From: Plectrocnemia conspersa
Taxonomy: Eukaryota > Arthropoda > Insecta > Trichoptera > Polycentropodidae
NCBI GenBank assembly: GCA_009617715.1
Contig: VTFK01000448.1
Coordinates: 154,463 to 218,462, forward strand
Direction: 5' to 3'
DNA length: 64,000 nt
Shown here: one piece after another, positions 60,808-64,000 of the stretch
How the letters are laid out: each line of letters begins with the position of its first letter
Position numbering within the stretch: the first letter of the stretch is position 1
Program-made: the position numbers and the translations under genes
Notes under the pieces: generated by a model
What the model was told of the DNA's origin: nothing
Database searches by the model: none
Seen by the model: the letters and a program-made list of their open reading frames with translations, nothing else

Positions 60808-61005
60808 ATGGAAAATCACCTTGACAAATTTTTAAATATTATGGAAGATTGTGATCCCAATGGAGAACGCATATCTTAAGTGCGTGGGGCGATCAATAAA
60901 GACATAGCATGTTATAAAATACTATATGAAGAAAAGAAAAAGAATAGTAGAAAACAGTTAACTCTTGATAACTTTTCAAAGGAAACACCCGCAAACCCCA
61001 CTTAA
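60808..61005 (+). pseudogene. Tigger transposase C-terminus
   Basis: One frame with a single internal stop: MENHLDKFLNIMEDCDPNG, stop, VRGAINKDIACYKILYEEKK and RKQLTLDNFSKETPA. A final QLTLD-F motif is common at the end of Tigger/pogo transposases. The DNA-binding and catalytic parts are missing. Confidence 0.65.
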
Positions 61006-61635
61006 ACGTGTCTCTTAAACGCCTCTTAAACATCTTATATTTACTTGATAAATAATATTTTAAAATACACACAATTTTAATTTTTTTTACTTTCCTCGAC
61101 TTTTGTACATTCAACATTCGCACACATTTTCAGGAACCAATTATGTGCGAAAGTCGAGGGCCGCCTGTAATAATAGAGGGTCTTTAATCAAAACAATGTA
61201 GTTGATAATAGTGTAGTAATTTTTAATTAATGATGGTAAAAGTAACGGTGTAAGGAAAATATTTACTTAGAAAAACATTACTAAAGTGTACACCTTGTAA
61301 TCCAATACAAGAAAAAAAATAAGAATAACATTAAGTCTTAAAGTAGTATAAAAATGTTGCCAGAATGATTGCCAACGTCCGGTAACGAATAAGACAATCG
61401 AATAAGGACAAAAACTGCTGAATTATTTTAAAACCATATTTTTCGAAATAATCTTAAAACATTCGTATTTCCAAGGTGTGATATTTGTAGTAACTGTGGT
61501 TTAACAATTACTGCGATATGATCTACAATAACTATCATTTTCGATTTCAAGAATGAAACTATGTTGCAAAACTAACTAGCGTTGTCAATGATAGCATGCT
61601 TGTTCAAAAACTCAATACATTAGATCAGTGATGAG

Positions 61636-62273
61636 TAGGGATTCCAATCCCGGGATCCCGAACGATTTTCAATACCCGATGAGTCCCGGGATTATAAAAC
61701 ATAATCCCGAATTTTTTGGATTGATTGATTTATCAAGCACAATCGAATTATTATTGACAAAATCGTTATATTTCGTATACAAACTTGCGCGAGTTGCACG
61801 TGTCATCTGTGAATCTTTGAGGCTGTGAGTCTGAACGTGCTTTTTCAGCTGCAGGCTGCTTAGGAACAAAATCAGATCAGGCTAAATGATGAAACGCTTG
61901 ATGCTTTGATGTTACTTCGTGAGTTTTTTTTTCCAAAATAATGTTTTCCATGAATTGTGTCTATGAATGTACATATGTACAATCATTGTCAAAAGTTCAT
62001 TTTTTATCTTCTCAAATAAATAAATAAGACTACTCCTTTTTTATTTTTATTATATTATTTTCTATTTTAAGTCCAAGACTAAAATTATACGTACTTTATA
62101 CATTGTACGTTATAAAACGGATGTAAAAAAATATTGTATTATTCATTTTAAATTATTTTTATCGATAAAATAACATGAAAATTATCCCGGGACTAGTCCC
62201 GGGATCCCGGGATCGACTAATTGCAATACCGAAATCCCGGGATCAAAATTTTGGCCCGGGATTGGAATCCCTA
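61636..62273. mobile_element. hAT-type element with CCCGGGAT ends, 638 bp
   Basis: Terminal repeats TAGGGATTCCAATCCCGGG and CCCGGGATTGGAATCCCTA are perfect inverses; the 8-bp TSD GTGATGAG occurs at 61628-61635 and 62274-62281. Sub-terminal regions repeat the CCCGGGAT motif many times. The interior AT-rich core has no readable transposase. Confidence 0.92.
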
Positions 62274-62366
62274 GTGATGAGCAACTTTTTTTGAAAACTC
62301 AATAACCAATATGGGCCGCAACTTTACATAATGTTGACAACTCTAATCACAACACGAGTTGTGATT

Positions 62367-62508
62367 AGGGTTGCCAACATTAAACAAGGACAGCTAAAAA
62401 ATATTTTTATTCAAAAATGTCTCTTGCAATTTGACACTGGCGAGATCTTAGTCGGTGATTTCAATTCCGGGACAATCCCGGTCAATCCGGGACTGTTAGC
62501 AGCCCTAA
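62367..62508. mobile_element. Small hAT-like MITE, about 142 bp
   Basis: Ends AGGGTTGCCAAC and GTTAGCAGCCCT are imperfect inverses; TTGTGATT flanks both sides (62359-62366, 62509-62516). The exact edge is uncertain by one or two bases because the TSD and the end overlap. Confidence 0.7.
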
Positions 62509-63034
62509 TTGTGATTAGTTTTATAGAATATAATAATAGAGTACGCTCGGGATAAGGATTACGGGTTGTAGTTGTATGCGTGTACATTGTGGCTCAAAGC
62601 AATTTCGCTCAGAATATTATTTTTTTTATTTAAAAAAAAAATATGTTTATTTAACCCTTTGGATGCCGGGCATTTTTGGAAAAATGTTCCAGAACTGCCG
62701 GGACTTTTTATTAAATAATTAAAAAGTCAAAATGTGTATTTTAGTTTGTAAACATGCTGTCGCGGCGTGCGACGCTGTCTGCAGTGAACTTGACCTAATT
62801 AATGATGAATATGCGATTGTGTGTTATTTTAGTTCTTATTTGCGCTGTAATAAGAGTCATTATCGCATGACGTATTAAAAAATACGAGATCTGAGCGGCC
62901 GAACTCCGACCAGGAATCAATAACAATGGTATATAATATGTTATTTATTTTTAAAATGTAAATAAAACTTTTCGTAAATTAATAAAATATGATATTTTTA
63001 AATAATGGTTTAAGTAAAAATACCCTACAGACTG

Positions 63035-63038
<4 letters not shown>

Positions 63039-63119
<81 letters not shown>
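63039..63119. repeat. (TA)n microsatellite, about 80 bp
   Basis: An uninterrupted AT dinucleotide run, the longest simple repeat in the window. The open frame through it, alternating Ile and Tyr, is not a gene. Confidence 0.95.
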
Positions 63120-63121
<2 letters not shown>

Positions 63122-63280
63122 GTAATCCCGGAATTAATGTCGTTTTTTTAATAGGCAACTTTGGCTTAGTATTTTTGGGTCCGATGAGCAGTAAAGACGT
63201 GCGTTGTAATTTTATTCTTCTCTGTGATCCTTTGCCTTTCTTTTAAACAAAAAAAATCTTTTCTACCCCATTTACAAACA

Positions 63281-64000
63281 ATGGCAGAGACGTGTCCTTC
63301 GGAAACACATTTAAGAAGCTGTATGCTGTTTTCGTTTCATTAAAAAAAAACTGCGACAGAAGCAACAGAATGCATTTATGACATTTACGGTGATATACTA
63401 GACAAAAGAAAGTGCCAAAGTTGGTTCGAAAAATTTCCAACGGGCAATCTCGATTTGAAGGACGAGCCTCGAAGCGGACGGCCCAGTCTAGTGGATAGTC
63501 CAGCTCTAAAGGCAGAAATCGAAGCAAATCCGATTATGACCATTGATGAATTATCGAAGAAGGTCGGCACATCACGGTCGAACACCCATCGTTATCTTGA
63601 AAACTGGGAAAAGTTCAAAAATAAGGTATCTGGTTCCTCACGCGCTCACCGACGCAACAAAGCTCAACGCCTCAGCACATGCAAATACTGCAAGAAAAGC
63701 AACATTTTACCCCGTTTCTCCATGACCTTATCACCAAAGACGAAAAAAAATGGGTTCTTTATCATGATATAAAAAAAAATAGAAACAATGGTTAAATCGA
63801 GGTCAAACCCCAATTCCAACACCAAAACCAGGACTACATCCTCGGAAAGCATTATTGTGTGTGTGGTGGGATTCGAAAGGTGTAATTTATTATGATGTTT
63901 TAAAACAAGGGCAAACTGTTACTGCAGCCCCTATTGTGAACAGATGGACAAATTAAATACGACGTTACAAAAAAATTAGACCTGCTTGTGAATAAAAGTA
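63281..64000 (+). pseudogene. Mariner transposase remnant 3, cut by the window edge
   Basis: From an ATG at 63281: RSCMLFSFH, one stop, KTATEATECIYDIYGDI, then CQSWFEKFPTGNLDLKDEPR, SGRPS and MTIDELSKKVGTSRSNTHRY, the two helix-turn-helix regions of a mariner. A frameshift near 63620 leads to VPHALTDATKLN, ITKDEKNWVLYHD, PIPTPKPGLHPRKALLCVWW and GVIYYDVLKQGQTV. The catalytic region TKDEK and WWDSKG is still readable. It is less decayed than the other two mariners. Confidence 0.9.

Larger units (their letters stand above)
58973..61167 (+). mobile_element. Tigger/pogo-type DNA transposon with nested insertion
   Basis: Terminal repeats CAGGCGGCCCTCGACTTTCG and the inverse at the right end, next to TA on both sides (58971-58972, 61168-61169). 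The left sub-terminal part repeats the GTTCGACTTTCGCAC motif. Own sequence remaining is 58973-59101 and 60692-61167; the middle is a foreign 1582-bp element. Confidence 0.85.

Noticed and set aside
62989..63246. Open frame through the TA repeat
   Set aside because: It is an Ile-Tyr run made by the microsatellite, with no domain on either side.

Overview
The window reads as AT-rich nuclear DNA from an insect or close arthropod. Its genes are split by many introns with GT-AG ends, intergenic DNA is AT-rich, and the mobile elements are typical arthropod ones: Tc1, mariner, Tigger/pogo, hAT, PIF/Harbinger, jockey-like LINEs, gypsy and a tRNA-derived SINE. I cannot name the order or species from the sequence. 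No bacterial genes, rRNA, canonical tRNA or CRISPR array were seen.

Three host genes could be rebuilt exon by exon, all on the minus strand. (1) 1321-10262: a complete 8-exon, 428-residue multi-pass membrane protein that resembles an insect family of unknown function (DUF7802-like). (2) 24394-38114: a complete 12-exon, 893-residue NFXL1-type zinc-finger protein, with a Ser/Ala-rich repeat, a RING-CH-like domain, a long array of NF-X1 fingers and a C-terminal membrane anchor. (3) 45187-54345: a CCDC50 (Ymer)-like coiled-coil protein with 13 exons found. Its first coding exon may be at 58348-58411, which would give a product of about 501 residues. The three encode unrelated functions and show no sign of shared regulation.

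The rest is a dense graveyard of transposable elements. At least nine short elements have hAT-type ends, most with perfect 8-bp target-site duplications (TSDs): 11663-12191 with another nested at 11769-12031, 18001-18255, 20626-20914, 27176-27437, 28698-29465 (itself hit by a 519-bp insert), 33829-34460, 41178-41359, 56276-56605 and 61636-62273, with a probable one at 62367-62508. There is also a PIF/Harbinger element (13796-14655), a Stowaway-like MITE (16738-17210), a Tigger/pogo element (58973-61167), three mariner remnants, two Tc1 remnants, a gypsy pol end, and several LINE reverse-transcriptase or endonuclease fragments on both strands. Two copies of a tRNA-derived SINE lie in introns of gene 1.

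The least familiar object is a 1582-bp element at 59102-60683. It sits inside the Tigger element between 8-bp direct repeats. Both ends carry inverted clusters of a GGGCGACGG-type unit, and the interior has three 175-bp tandem repeats and no coding sequence.
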